Below are positions 8,619-17,643 of a stretch of 64,000 bases of DNA, piece after piece. A program made the position numbers and the translations under genes. The stretch is from positions 930,001 through 994,000 of the forward strand of contig NZ_CP040330.1 in NCBI RefSeq assembly GCF_005576615.1, given 5' to 3'. The DNA comes from Natrinema versiforme (GTDB taxonomy: Archaea; Halobacteriota; Halobacteria; Halobacteriales; Natrialbaceae). Position 1 is the stretch's first letter. Each line of letters begins with the position of its first letter. Under the pieces are notes generated by a model that saw nothing but the letters and a program-made list of their open reading frames with translations, was not told the origin of the DNA and ran no database searches.

Positions 8619-10283
8619 ATGGCGTCTGGCCGCTCCGGTACGATGTTTCCCTCCGTCCTCGCAGTCATCACTGTCCTCCTGCTCGCGTCCGTTTTCGCGC
8701 CGGTCGCGCTCGGATCGGGGGCGGGGGCCGGCGACGAGCCACAGTCGACCGCTTCGGACGATTCGATCGTCATCGACGACGACCTTCCCGAAAACGGGTC
8801 GACTGTCGAGGTCGTCGTTCGACTCGAGGAGGCGACCGTCCACGAAACGGCGTCCGATGCCGCGACGGAACGACGGCTCGAGACACATGCTGAGACGACG
8901 CAGGATCCGCTCCTCGATTACGTCCGGGACACGGACGGGGTATCCGTCGAGGAGACGTTCTGGCTGACGAACGCCGTGCTGATCACCGTCGACACGGACG
9001 AAGTCGACTACGAGACGTTCGAGCGGTTCGATGCGGTCGAGGCCGTCCACGAGAACTTCGCGGTGACCGTTCCCGAGCCGCCGAATCGCGCGAACGCGAC
9101 GACGATGGCGACAGCGTCATCTCTCGCAGCAGGCGAGCGACGAACGACGACCGGACTCGCACAGCTGAACGCGTCCCCCGTCTGGGACGCCTACGACACG
9201 CAGGGCGAGGGCGTCCGCGTCGCAGTCCTCGATACCGGAATCGACGTCGGCCATCCCGACCTCGAACTCGCGACCGACGACCCGTCCGATCCGACGTATC
9301 CCGGCGGGTGGGCCGAGTTCAACGCGACCAGCCAGCGCGTCACGGGGTCGACGCCACACGATACGGGCACGCACGGAACACACGTCAGCGGAACCGTCGC
9401 CGGCGGGGCGACGACCGGCACCGCGATCGGCGTCGCCCCCGAGGTGGAACTGCTTCACGGGCTCGTTCTGACCGATACGAGCGGCTCGTTCGCCCAGGTC
9501 GTCGCCGGGATGGAGTGGGCCCTGCAGGAGGACGCCGACGTGATCAGTATGAGCATCGGTTCGACTGGCAAACACTCGCAGCTCATCGATCCGGTCCGAA
9601 ACGCACGGGAGAGCGGTGCGGTCGTCGTCGCGGCGATCGGAAACGAGGGGGCGGAAACGTCCGGCTCCCCCGGTAACGTCTACGAGGCGATCAGCGTGGG
9701 CGCGGTCGACCGGAACGGAGCCGTCCCCTCGTTCTCCGGCGGAGAGCGGGTCAACCGGACCGACTGGGCGGGGGCCCCGGACGACTGGGCGGCACCGTCG
9801 TCGTACGTCGTTCCCGATGTCGTCGCACCCGGCGTCGCGATCACGAGCGCCGTTCCCGGCGGCGGCTACGAGTCGATGCCGGGGACGTCGATGGCGACGC
9901 CGCACGTCTCCGGAACGGCCGCGCTCTTACTGTCGATCGAACCCGACGCGACGCCCGACGAAATCGAGACGGCGCTCACCGAGACGGCCCGCGTGCCGGA
10001 GAGCCGTACTGCCGACGGGACGACGGACGGCAGCGACGGTGATGTGGTCGACACCCGCTACGGCTACGGCATCGTCGACGCCAGCGCCGCCGCCGATGCA
10101 CTCGTCGCTGCCCGCGCCAGTCTCGAGCCAGTGACGGCGGACGAGCCAAACGGCGAGACGGACGGAACCGACGCGTCCAACCCCCTCTCGAGTCCCGTTC
10201 TCCTCGGTGGCATCGTACTCGTCGCCGCCGGCCTCGTCGCGGCGCTGACCGTTGCGAGTCGACGGCGAAACGACGATCGCTAA
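8619..10283 (+). CDS. Membrane-anchored subtilisin-like serine protease (S8)
   Basis: Secreted peptidase of 554 residues (alternative start at 8643). A hydrophobic signal peptide (VLAVITVLLLASVFAPVA) leads into a propeptide of the inhibitor I9 type with VEVVVRLEEATV. The catalytic triad is Asp205 (AVLDTGID), His255 (GTHGTHVSGT) and Ser424 (GTSMATPHVSG), with oxyanion Asn342 (AIGNEG). Unlike classical halolysins it has no cysteine-rich C-terminal extension; instead a transmembrane helix near residues 525-547 followed by SRRRNDDR anchors it facing outward. Transcribed alone. Confidence 0.9.
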   Translation: MASGRSGTMFPSVLAVITVLLLASVFAPVALGSGAGAGDEPQSTASDDSIVIDDDLPENGSTVEVVVRLEEATVHETASDAATERRLETHAETTQDPLLDYVRDTDGVSVEETFWLTNAVLITVDTDEVDYETFERFDAVEAVHENFAVTVPEPPNRANATTMATASSLAAGERRTTTGLAQLNASPVWDAYDTQGEGVRVAVLDTGIDVGHPDLELATDDPSDPTYPGGWAEFNATSQRVTGSTPHDTGTHGTHVSGTVAGGATTGTAIGVAPEVELLHGLVLTDTSGSFAQVVAGMEWALQEDADVISMSIGSTGKHSQLIDPVRNARESGAVVVAAIGNEGAETSGSPGNVYEAISVGAVDRNGAVPSFSGGERVNRTDWAGAPDDWAAPSSYVVPDVVAPGVAITSAVPGGGYESMPGTSMATPHVSGTAALLLSIEPDATPDEIETALTETARVPESRTADGTTDGSDGDVVDTRYGYGIVDASAAADALVAARASLEPVTADEPNGETDGTDASNPLSSPVLLGGIVLVAAGLVAALTVASRRRNDDR

Positions 10284-10592
10284 CTGGACCGCGTTCTCTA
10301 TCGGGCTTCGAAACCCGGTGTGTCCCCTTCGAGCAACGGTTCGTGTGACAGTAGCGACTCGCTCGGCGCGACCCGGTCGGAGACCGTCTCCCAATCACGG
10401 AGTGGCGTCCGACTGCCTCGATTGGCGGGCGCGGTACCGTCCGGGATATCGGCCCCGCTCGAGTCGGCATCCGCTCCCGGTCAGCGAGTCCGCTGTCCGA
10501 TCGCGGTATCGTCCCGGATGGTGTCGGTCACAGTCGAAGCGGGGGAAAATAGCCCGAAACGGCACGGCGGAATCACATGTAGCGCCGGAGCG
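10284..10592. other. Intergenic region between converging genes
   Basis: About 309 nt between the subtilase and the oxidase I+III gene, which converge here. It is GC-rich. The open frames across it have no recognisable protein features and I see no RNA gene or repeat. Confidence 0.6.
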
Positions 10593-13082
10593 CTACATCA
10601 GATAGAACAGCGGGAACAGGAAGACCCAGACGATGTCGACGAAGTGCCAGTAGAGTCCGAAGTACTCGACCGGCATGTGGTCCTCGAGATAGGCGTCGAT
10701 CGAGACGACCCGGTAGATCATGAACACGGCGATCAATAGCCCGAGGAGCACGTGCAGCGCGTGCAGGCCGGTGGTCACGAAGTAAATCGAGTACTCGATT
10801 CCGCTGAACCAGTAGTGACCGTCGGCGAACTTGCTGCTGTACTCGAAGGCCTTGACGCCCATGAACACGAGTCCGAGCAGGACCGTTACGCTCAACGCGC
10901 CGAGTAGTCCCTTCTTGTTCTCGCGTTCGGCCATCACGTGTGCGAGGATGACCGTGAAACTCGAGGTCAGCAGGACGTACGTGTTGAACAGACCGGCCAT
11001 GGTGATCGAGTCGAGATGCCAGTTGCCCCATCCCATGTGGATGCGCATGAACACGTAGGCGCCGATCGCGGCACCGAAGACGACGACGTCCGAGGCCAGG
11101 AAGACCCAGACGCCCATCTTCTCGTTGCTGATGCCGCCGAACGGCCAGCGTTCGGCGACGGCCATCTCGGGCGCATCGAACTGCTCGCGGCCGAACTGGA
11201 ACAGTGTGACGGCCATCATTCCCAGTCCGAGCACTACGAGCGCCGGGTAGATGATGCTCTGTTCGGGTGCCGATGACAGGCTCACGAAGTCGCCGACATC
11301 GCTGTGGATGTGCGACTCGACGAACGAGAAGACGTACGGCGTGATGCCGCTGAGTCCGAGGAAGAAGGTGAACGTCGCGGCACCGATGCCGAGCGGCCAG
11401 ATACTGGCGTGGTCGGCGTGCTCTTCCTCGTGGCTCGCGGCCGTCGCACCGGCTGCTTCCTGTCCGTGTGCGACGCCGCCGTCGGTCGCGGCCGGGGCGT
11501 CGTCGACGAACTCGAGTTTGCCGCTGGCGTAGCTGGGCCGGTCCGGCCAGTTCTCGAGCGGCGGGGGCGAGGGAATCGCCCACTCAGCGGTTCGCGAGTA
11601 CGTCCACGGGTTGTCGGGCGCGTCGGGGCCCGAGACGAGACTCTTTCCGAGCGTGACGAACATGATCAGGAACGACGCGCCGAACACGAACGCCCCGACG
11701 GTCGCCAGCTGGTGGTAGAGCTGTGCGCTCTCGGCGTAGTGGAAGACGCGGCGCGGCGTCTCCCAGGCCATGAACATCGGGAAGTACAGCAGGTTGAACC
11801 CGATGAAGTAGACCGCGAAGTTGAGCTTTCCGAGTCGCTCGGAGTACATCTTCCCGGTTATCTTCGGCCACCAGTAGTAGATGCCGCCGACCAGTGCGGT
11901 GACGCCCGAGACCATCACGTAGTGGAAGTGGGCGACGACCCAGTAGGTGCCCCGGAACTCGTAGTCGAGGACGACAGCACCGAGGAAGACGCCGGTGATC
12001 CCGCCGAGGATGAACAGGACGAGGGCACCTAGCGAGAACAGGAACGGCGTCGTAAACCGAACTCGACCCTTGACCATCGTGTAGATCAGCGCGAAGACCA
12101 TCAGGTCGAACGGCAACGAGATCCCGATCGTCGTCGCCATGAAGAGCGTCTTGATCGGGAGGTTGATCGTCGACAGGAACATGTGGTGCATCCAGACGAG
12201 GAACGACTGGACCGCGACCAGGACCATCGCGATGATGACCCACTTCCGCCCGACGAGTCGCCGACCGGTGAACGTCTGGAACGTCTCGAACATGATCCCC
12301 AGCGCGGGGAAGAAGACGATGTACACCTCCGGATGACCGAAGAACCAGAAGACGTGGGCCCACAGCAGGCTCGAGCCCTGATCGGTCGCGAAGTACTGCG
12401 TGAGGAACAGCCGATCGACCGATAGCAACAGGAGCGCTGCCAGCAGGGCCGCGAAGGCAAAGAGCATCATCCAGACGGTCAGCAGCCACGACCAGGAGAA
12501 CATCGGCATGTTCCACAGGCCGAGCCCTTCCGCTCGGGATCGGTGCATGGTCACGAGGAAGTTCACCGATCCGATCGTGATCGAGATGACGAACAGGGTC
12601 AGCGCGAGAATCGTCGCGTTTCCGCCGGTCATCGCCTGCATCGCTCCCGTGTAGGTCGGCACGTTCAGCGGGGCATACATCGTCCAGCCGCCGGAGAACG
12701 AACCACCCTGGAAGAACGAGATTCCCATCAGGATCCCCGAGAACAGGTAGAACCAGTAACTCAGGGCATTCAGCCGCGGGAACGCGAGGTCCTTCGCCCC
12801 GATCTGGAGCGGGATGAAGTAGTTCGCGAAGCCGCTCGCGATCGGCGACAGGAACCAGAACACCATGATGAGTCCGTGCGCGGAGACCGCTTGGTAGAAC
12901 TGATCGTTCGTGAGCAGACCCGTACCGCCGGCCTCCCACAGGTGAGTCCGGAACAGCAGCGCGAGGAGGCCCCCGAACAGGAGGAAGAAGATTGCCGTCG
13001 AGATATAGAGGATCCCGACGTCCTTGTGGTTGGTCGTGACCAACCAGCGTTTGACCGACCGCATCGGCGGGAGATCACTCAT
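10593..13082 (-). CDS. Heme-copper oxidase subunit I + III fusion
   Basis: Terminal oxidase catalytic subunit, 829 residues. The N-terminal ~560 residues are subunit I: TTNHKDVGILYI, the CuB site WFFGHPEVYIVFFP with the cross-linked His-Tyr pair, the HHMF histidines, and YWVVAHFHYVM with the heme ligands. A low-complexity Ala/His-rich linker (TDGGVAHGQEAAGATAASHE) then joins subunit III-type helices (SIWPLGIGAATFTFFLGLSG through LHALHVLLGLLIAVFM). I-III fusions are known in archaea and some bacteria. It overlaps the upstream subunit II gene by one base, so the two form an operon. Confidence 0.93.
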   Translation of the reverse strand: MSDLPPMRSVKRWLVTTNHKDVGILYISTAIFFLLFGGLLALLFRTHLWEAGGTGLLTNDQFYQAVSAHGLIMVFWFLSPIASGFANYFIPLQIGAKDLAFPRLNALSYWFYLFSGILMGISFFQGGSFSGGWTMYAPLNVPTYTGAMQAMTGGNATILALTLFVISITIGSVNFLVTMHRSRAEGLGLWNMPMFSWSWLLTVWMMLFAFAALLAALLLLSVDRLFLTQYFATDQGSSLLWAHVFWFFGHPEVYIVFFPALGIMFETFQTFTGRRLVGRKWVIIAMVLVAVQSFLVWMHHMFLSTINLPIKTLFMATTIGISLPFDLMVFALIYTMVKGRVRFTTPFLFSLGALVLFILGGITGVFLGAVVLDYEFRGTYWVVAHFHYVMVSGVTALVGGIYYWWPKITGKMYSERLGKLNFAVYFIGFNLLYFPMFMAWETPRRVFHYAESAQLYHQLATVGAFVFGASFLIMFVTLGKSLVSGPDAPDNPWTYSRTAEWAIPSPPPLENWPDRPSYASGKLEFVDDAPAATDGGVAHGQEAAGATAASHEEEHADHASIWPLGIGAATFTFFLGLSGITPYVFSFVESHIHSDVGDFVSLSSAPEQSIIYPALVVLGLGMMAVTLFQFGREQFDAPEMAVAERWPFGGISNEKMGVWVFLASDVVVFGAAIGAYVFMRIHMGWGNWHLDSITMAGLFNTYVLLTSSFTVILAHVMAERENKKGLLGALSVTVLLGLVFMGVKAFEYSSKFADGHYWFSGIEYSIYFVTTGLHALHVLLGLLIAVFMIYRVVSIDAYLEDHMPVEYFGLYWHFVDIVWVFLFPLFYLM

Positions 13083-14068
13083 CAGTTCTCGCCTCCGTCG
13101 TTGGCGTCGCTTTCAGTTGCATTACTTTCCGTCGCGTTCATCTCGAGCGTGAAGGTGTCGTCGGTCGGACTGTTCACATCGGTTTCTTCGATCGGCTCGA
13201 ACTGGCCGTCGGTCGGCGTCACCGTCACGTTGTACGGCCCGGCGTGTTCGAGTTCGTCGATCGTGATCGATCCGTTCTCGAACTCGTCGGCCGTGTACGT
13301 CTCCTCGAAGTCAGTCTCCTGATGCTCGAGCGTGAGTTCGTAACCGTCGGTCACGCGGGATTCGTTTCCATCCTCCATCGTGAACGACATCGTCAACTGC
13401 TCGTCCATCCACTGGTCGAACTCGTCAGGTTCCACGACCTCGAGCGTGCTGACCATCGAGGTGTGGTACTCGCCACAGAGTTCATAGCACTGAATCTCGT
13501 ATTGGCCGGTTTCGTCGGCCTGGAACCACGTTTCGTCGTACTCGCCCGGAATAGCGTCGGCTTTCACCCGTTGCTCGGGTATGCCGAACGCGTGCCAGAC
13601 ATCGCCCGAGGTCACCTGCACCCAGACCCGCTCGCCGGCGGGAACGCGGAGGTTACTCGGCTCGACGCCGTTTTCGTACTCGTAGCTCCACGCGAAGCCG
13701 TCGCCGACGACTTCGACGTTGAGCGCCTCTTCCTGTGCGCTCTCGCCCTCGTCGGCGGGGTCCTCGACGTACAGGAGCATCCCGTACGTCCAGATCACCA
13801 GCGAGATGACGATGATGGCACTGATACCGAACGAGAGAAACAGTTTCTTACCGCCCTTTCCGCCTGTCGGTAACTCCCCGACGGATGGCAGATCTTCGTC
13901 ATCGCCGGCATCGCCCGTATCACGGTACTTGTACGCGTTGTACAGCGTATACGTGATCACGACGATACCGACGAGCGCACCTAGTCCGAGGAAGACCAGG
14001 AAGATCCGGTCGAACACGTCGACACGTGTCTGCATCGGGGTCGTCAGTAGGTTGATGATTGTATTCAC
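13082..14068 (-). CDS. coxB: Heme-copper oxidase subunit II
   Basis: Electron-entry subunit, 328 residues from a GTG start at 14068; ATG at 14035 (MQTRVDVFD) is an alternative. Two N-terminal membrane helices (FLVFLGLGALVGIVVITYTL; FLSFGISAIIVISLVIWTYG) precede an external cupredoxin domain. The CuA ligands are visible: His in WHAFGIPE and CYELCGEYHTSM (C-x3-C-x3-H-x2-M). A further ~100 acidic residues follow the cupredoxin domain, longer than the minimal family. The electron donor is probably a halocyanin rather than cytochrome c, by analogy with haloarchaea. Confidence 0.92.
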   Translation of the reverse strand: MNTIINLLTTPMQTRVDVFDRIFLVFLGLGALVGIVVITYTLYNAYKYRDTGDAGDDEDLPSVGELPTGGKGGKKLFLSFGISAIIVISLVIWTYGMLLYVEDPADEGESAQEEALNVEVVGDGFAWSYEYENGVEPSNLRVPAGERVWVQVTSGDVWHAFGIPEQRVKADAIPGEYDETWFQADETGQYEIQCYELCGEYHTSMVSTLEVVEPDEFDQWMDEQLTMSFTMEDGNESRVTDGYELTLEHQETDFEETYTADEFENGSITIDELEHAGPYNVTVTPTDGQFEPIEETDVNSPTDDTFTLEMNATESNATESDANDGGEN

Positions 14069-14431
14069 CTCTTTTGAACTCCAGTTATATGTCGGAGGAT
14101 GATTGCTGGGGCCACTTATCTATTTGGAAACCGCCCGACTGATGCCGTCTGTCGGCGAGCGTCCGGCGGACCGCTGTCTCGGTTTTCGGATGGGGCCCGT
14201 CTTTTCGGTCCATCACTGTGCCGTTGGGCCCGATGCTCTTTTTTCTGTCGCTGTCGTACGCAGAACCTGTCTAACGAACCACATACCAACCCCGCATACG
14301 AGGGGGTCCCCGAGCGGGTTCGGCTCGAGCGCAATTCCGAATCGAATCGTCTCGCCCGCTCGAGTGTGGATTACCGTTCTCCGTTACTGTTCGTCCCCTC
14401 GCTAGCGATGGAGCCGGCTGTTCACGGTTGC
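14069..14431. other. Upstream region of the oxidase operon
   Basis: About 363 nt between the start of coxB and the end of the next minus-strand gene. It contains two AT-rich patches read on the minus strand (near 14084-14091 and 14116-14126) that could be TATA boxes for coxB; I cannot decide between them. Open frames crossing it show no family features. Confidence 0.5.
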
Positions 14432-14860
14432 TCACACCTCGACGGCCCAGACGCGAAACACCGACGGGAGGTCGTACACCTCGCAGAAGATGTCATCGAC
14501 GAATTGGGCGATCCGATTGGGATCCGCCTTCGCGCTGATCCGGACGTTGACTCCCTCGACTTCTTCGGGCCGATTCAGTTCGTCGATTTTGAACGCCGGG
14601 AACTCGCCGAGGACGGTCTTGAGCGTATCCAGTTCCTCGTCAGTACAGTCGACGTTGATCGTCCCGTCACCGAACTGCACCCACGGAACGCCGAGTTCGG
14701 CAGCCGTCTCGGCGTCGGCATCGGTGTCCGTGTCAGTCTCGAGGGCGCTCTCGTCGGCCTCGAGTGTCACGAATCCGCTCCCGCGTTCGCGATGGGCGGT
14801 GATGGCATCGACGTACAGTTTCCGTCGCTCGGCGGGCTCGGTGGCATTGAAGCGAGTCAT
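14432..14860 (-). CDS. Hypothetical haloarchaeal protein
   Basis: Unrecognised soluble acidic protein of 142 residues, apparently widespread in haloarchaea by its style. An N-terminal helix (EPAERRKLYVDAITAHRERG) and a C-terminal alpha/beta part (GVNVRISAKADPNRIAQFVD) are visible; residues 48-56 are a TDTDTDADA repeat. The gene is divergent from adk and shares with it the TATA-like CTTTAAG at 14883-14889, whose distance to this start (about 27 nt) predicts a leaderless mRNA. Confidence 0.7.
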   Translation of the reverse strand: MTRFNATEPAERRKLYVDAITAHRERGSGFVTLEADESALETDTDTDADAETAAELGVPWVQFGDGTINVDCTDEELDTLKTVLGEFPAFKIDELNRPEEVEGVNVRISAKADPNRIAQFVDDIFCEVYDLPSVFRVWAVEV

Positions 14861-14882
14861 AATCGGACGAACGTGCCCGATT

Positions 14883-14890
14883 CTTTAAGC
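14883..14890. promoter_or_regulatory. Near-palindromic TATA box shared by two divergent genes
   Basis: The sequence CTTTAAGC reads as GCTTAAAG on the other strand, so both strands match the haloarchaeal TATA consensus (TTTAWA-like). Its centre is about 27 nt from the minus-strand start at 14860 and about 33 nt from the adk start at 14920, both compatible with transcription start at or close to the ATG. Confidence 0.55.
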
Positions 14891-14919
14891 CTTTATGTGC
14901 TGGCACTGAACGAGGCCGT

Positions 14920-15555
14920 ATGGCTCAGCCACGAATCCTGATCCTGGGCGCGCCCGGGGCGGGTAAGGGGACTCAGAGTGCAAAGATCACCGAGGAGTTC
15001 GATGTCGATCACATCACGACCGGCGATGCCCTCCGGAATAACAAGGAGATGGACATCTCCGACATGGACACCGAATACGATACCCCGGGCAAGTACATGG
15101 ATCAGGGCGAACTCGTCCCCGACGCGGTCGTCAACGCCATCGTCGACGAGGCGCTCAGTCAGGCCGACGGCTTCGTCCTCGACGGCTACCCGCGGAACGT
15201 CGAGCAGGCCGAGGAACTCGAGGACATGACTGACCTCGATGTCGTCCTCTATCTCGAGGTCAGCGAAGACGAACTCGTCCACCGACTAACGGGCCGACGG
15301 ATGGATCCAGAGACCGGCGACATCTACCACGTCGAGTACAACCCGCCGGAGGACCCCGAAGTCGAGGAGCGACTGGTCCAGCGAGACGACGATACCGAAG
15401 AGACGGTCAAGGAGCGACTGTCGGTGTTTCGGGAGAACACCGAGCCGGTTATCGAGTACTACGACGATGCGGGCGTGCTCGAGCGAGTCGACGGCGAGCA
15501 GGCACCTGACGCGGTCTGGGAAGACGTGAAGGAAACGATCGACGACGCGGCGTAA
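14920..15555 (+). CDS. adk: Adenylate kinase
   Basis: Converts AMP + ATP to 2 ADP in the cytoplasm, 211 residues, of the bacterial-type Adk rather than archaeal AdkA. Visible are the P-loop [10 protein letters not shown] (residues 9-18), the AMP-binding [15 protein letters not shown], and the LID around [14 protein letters not shown], without the four zinc cysteines. Downstream genes of the conserved archaeal block (EMC3, cmk, cbf5) resume only at 20571, after an insert. Confidence 0.95.
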   Translation: MAQPRILILGAPGAGKGTQSAKITEEFDVDHITTGDALRNNKEMDISDMDTEYDTPGKYMDQGELVPDAVVNAIVDEALSQADGFVLDGYPRNVEQAEELEDMTDLDVVLYLEVSEDELVHRLTGRRMDPETGDIYHVEYNPPEDPEVEERLVQRDDDTEETVKERLSVFRENTEPVIEYYDDAGVLERVDGEQAPDAVWEDVKETIDDAA

Positions 15556-15557
15556 AC

Positions 15558-17045
15558 TCAGTTATTTCGAATCTCGATTTCGTGTTCGACGAGGTTGAGA
15601 TACGTTAGTTGAGGTGCGGGTTCGTATCCCTCTGGAATCACGTCGACGGTACTATCCTCGAGGCCATTTAGGTCGACTTTGTTTGCCGCGGAGTCGAAAT
15701 AGATCGAGTTAGCGATGACCGCTCCCTCGAAGGTGAATCCGCCACCGCCGGTGATGTCGATCTGATAGTCCCCGTTATTTGGTTCGAATTCGTCACTCGC
15801 AACGTAGAGTAGTCCCCGGAACGTGCTGCTCGAATCGTGAAAGTCGACGGAAGACGTTGACGTACCGTAGAGTTGAATCGTGTCTACGTTCTCCTCTCCA
15901 CATTCGTCCGTTGGCTTCACATCATCGTGAATAGAGAAGTCCCCCGCTGCGTATATTTTCAGACTATGGTCTCCGTTCCCGCATTCGGAAACTGTTATCC
16001 CGCTCCCGTCGGTCGTTACGCTATCGTTGACGACGACGATCGCATCGTCTCCGACCAGTTCGAAATCGTATGATCCCTCGAGGTTCTCGACGTAGTATTT
16101 GCCTCCGGAATTGGAATTCGTCTCACTCAGTTCCCCGGACGCGTTCTCCTTGAAATCGTCTCTCAACTGCTGGATCGTCGCGTCCAGTGGAACGTATTCG
16201 GTTTCGTCCACGTCGTCGATCGGTTGCTTATTCCCGTTTCCAGTACCCGAACCGATGTTATCCTCACTCGGTAGCGCGACTCCCGACGAGAACGCGTTTT
16301 CGATATCGTCGTATCCGAGTCGGACTTTCACTTTGCCGTCAGCGTTTTCGGCCCCGTAACACGCCTGTTGCAGTGTCGTATCGCCTGCCTGATCGACGAA
16401 GTACTGCTCCCATCCTCGACAGTACTCGCTCTCGATTTCGATGAATACATGGTCGTCTTCGATGTAACTCTTCGGGCTACGGTTCGCGTCCGTTTGCCTG
16501 ACACGGATATCGCCGGAATCGATCGATTTGTTCTCAGTGAGGCCGAATACGGGAAACGATAGCGTGCTCGTCTCGTGATTGTAATCGATCGGCGGCGCTG
16601 AGAGAACCCGCGTTTGCGACCCCGTTTCGTGGAATACGCCACCGCCCTCGTAGGCGATCGTCGTCCCGTCAGTACCCTCGTACTCGACGGTACCAATCGA
16701 TCCATTGGCAACGGGCGTTTCGTTCTCGCTGCTGTAACTTTCGGTCCAGATCTCGTACGTCGCCGAACCGTGGTGTGCGATCGCTCCCCGTTCGCCGGCA
16801 TGAAGTTCCATTGACTGCGAGGTGTCGCCGGAGACGGTCGACGATGAAATACTCGTACTCAACTCGACGAATGCCTGTTCGATCCGTTCTTGCTCCGATT
16901 GATGTTCTGCACTCGCCATCGCTTCGGTTCCAACGAGCAAAACGCCGATACTGCCGACGGCAACCATCCCGATCAGCAGGATCAGTGCCAACACGGAGGC
17001 TTGTCCTCGAGCCTCCCCTCCACGCCCACCACACCGTAAATTCAT
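15558..17045 (-). CDS. Type IV pilin-like surface protein (paralogue A)
   Basis: Secreted protein of 495 residues with a class III (PibD-type) signal: a short charged leader GGEARG, then QASVLALILLIGMVAVGSIG as the hydrophobic helix that would be cut and embedded. The long ectodomain is Ser/Thr/Asn-rich with many N-glycosylation sequons (for example NRS, NKS, NGS, NDS). It shares with its neighbour at 17644-20427 the series TIAYxGGG, SAPxIxY and ExxSEYxxGW, so the two are paralogues. It looks like haloarchaeal proteins labelled DUF7289. Convergent with adk, 2 nt apart. Role probably cell surface; exact function unknown. Confidence 0.7.
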   Translation of the reverse strand: MNLRCGGRGGEARGQASVLALILLIGMVAVGSIGVLLVGTEAMASAEHQSEQERIEQAFVELSTSISSSTVSGDTSQSMELHAGERGAIAHHGSATYEIWTESYSSENETPVANGSIGTVEYEGTDGTTIAYEGGGVFHETGSQTRVLSAPPIDYNHETSTLSFPVFGLTENKSIDSGDIRVRQTDANRSPKSYIEDDHVFIEIESEYCRGWEQYFVDQAGDTTLQQACYGAENADGKVKVRLGYDDIENAFSSGVALPSEDNIGSGTGNGNKQPIDDVDETEYVPLDATIQQLRDDFKENASGELSETNSNSGGKYYVENLEGSYDFELVGDDAIVVVNDSVTTDGSGITVSECGNGDHSLKIYAAGDFSIHDDVKPTDECGEENVDTIQLYGTSTSSVDFHDSSSTFRGLLYVASDEFEPNNGDYQIDITGGGGFTFEGAVIANSIYFDSAANKVDLNGLEDSTVDVIPEGYEPAPQLTYLNLVEHEIEIRNN

Positions 17046-17302
17046 GGCTAGAACAGTTTCTCTTGTAATGATAATACGCTCGTCCGATCATATCTTCCAG
17101 AATCGTTTATCTCCGTTCAACAGTCGTATTTTACTATAGTAGGAACCCAGAATATTGCTAGAAGACGTGTAGAGTCGCAGAATACGTGTTCTGAACGGTA
17201 TTGAACGATCGCATTCGTAGAATGTAAATACTCTCCTGACTTCTTCTCACTCTCGATCTCTAATTGCCCGTTCTTTCAACAGTGCACTAATTCGTCAACA
17301 AT

Positions 17303-17607
17303 GGTACTGTCTAGTTCAGCACCTCCTCAGCTGGTGTTCGGCCATTCAGTACTTGATTCGGTCGATCGTGGTTGTAATGGTGTCTGAACCATCTGAGCCA
17401 GCGGCGAGCGCTGGCTGGACTGCCTCGCCAGAAGGAGGGAAAGCGGTCAACCCGCACCCCGACCACCCTAACGGGTGTCGGGATGCGCTCGTTCTCCCAA
17501 ACCTCATCACAATCCACGTCTAAGCTCTCTTTGAGTAGGTTGGCGAGTTGCATGAGCACTTCTCGCCACCACCTGCTCATTCCTCAAACTCTCATCTAGA
17601 CAGTGCC
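17303..17607. mobile_element. 305-bp miniature IS6-family element
   Basis: Bounded by inverted repeats GGTACTGTCTAGTT (17303-17316) and ATCTAGACAGTGCC (17594-17607), nearly the same ends as the full element at 42875-43619. It is flanked by TCAACAAT (17295-17302) and CCAACAAT (17608-17615), a direct repeat of 7 of 8 bases, the usual IS6-family duplication length. The interior retains only the two ends of a transposase gene. It sits between the two pilin-like paralogues. Confidence 0.85.
17311..17580 (-). pseudogene. Internally deleted IS6-family transposase
   Basis: An 89-residue frame that fuses the transposase N-terminus (ANLLKESL...EVWENERIPTPVRVV, compare SWENERTATPVRAF in the full copy at 42883-43578) directly to its C-terminus (RVDRF, then WLRWFRHHYNHDRPNQVLNG, compare EWLEQFVHYYNHQRPHQALD). 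The whole DDE catalytic core, about 140 residues, is missing, so no transposase activity is possible. The fusion kept the frame open. The residues differ enough from the 42875 copy to show descent from a different subfamily member. Confidence 0.85.
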
Positions 17608-17643
17608 CCAACAATGATTATGTCAATACTTTGGCTACGTTAT

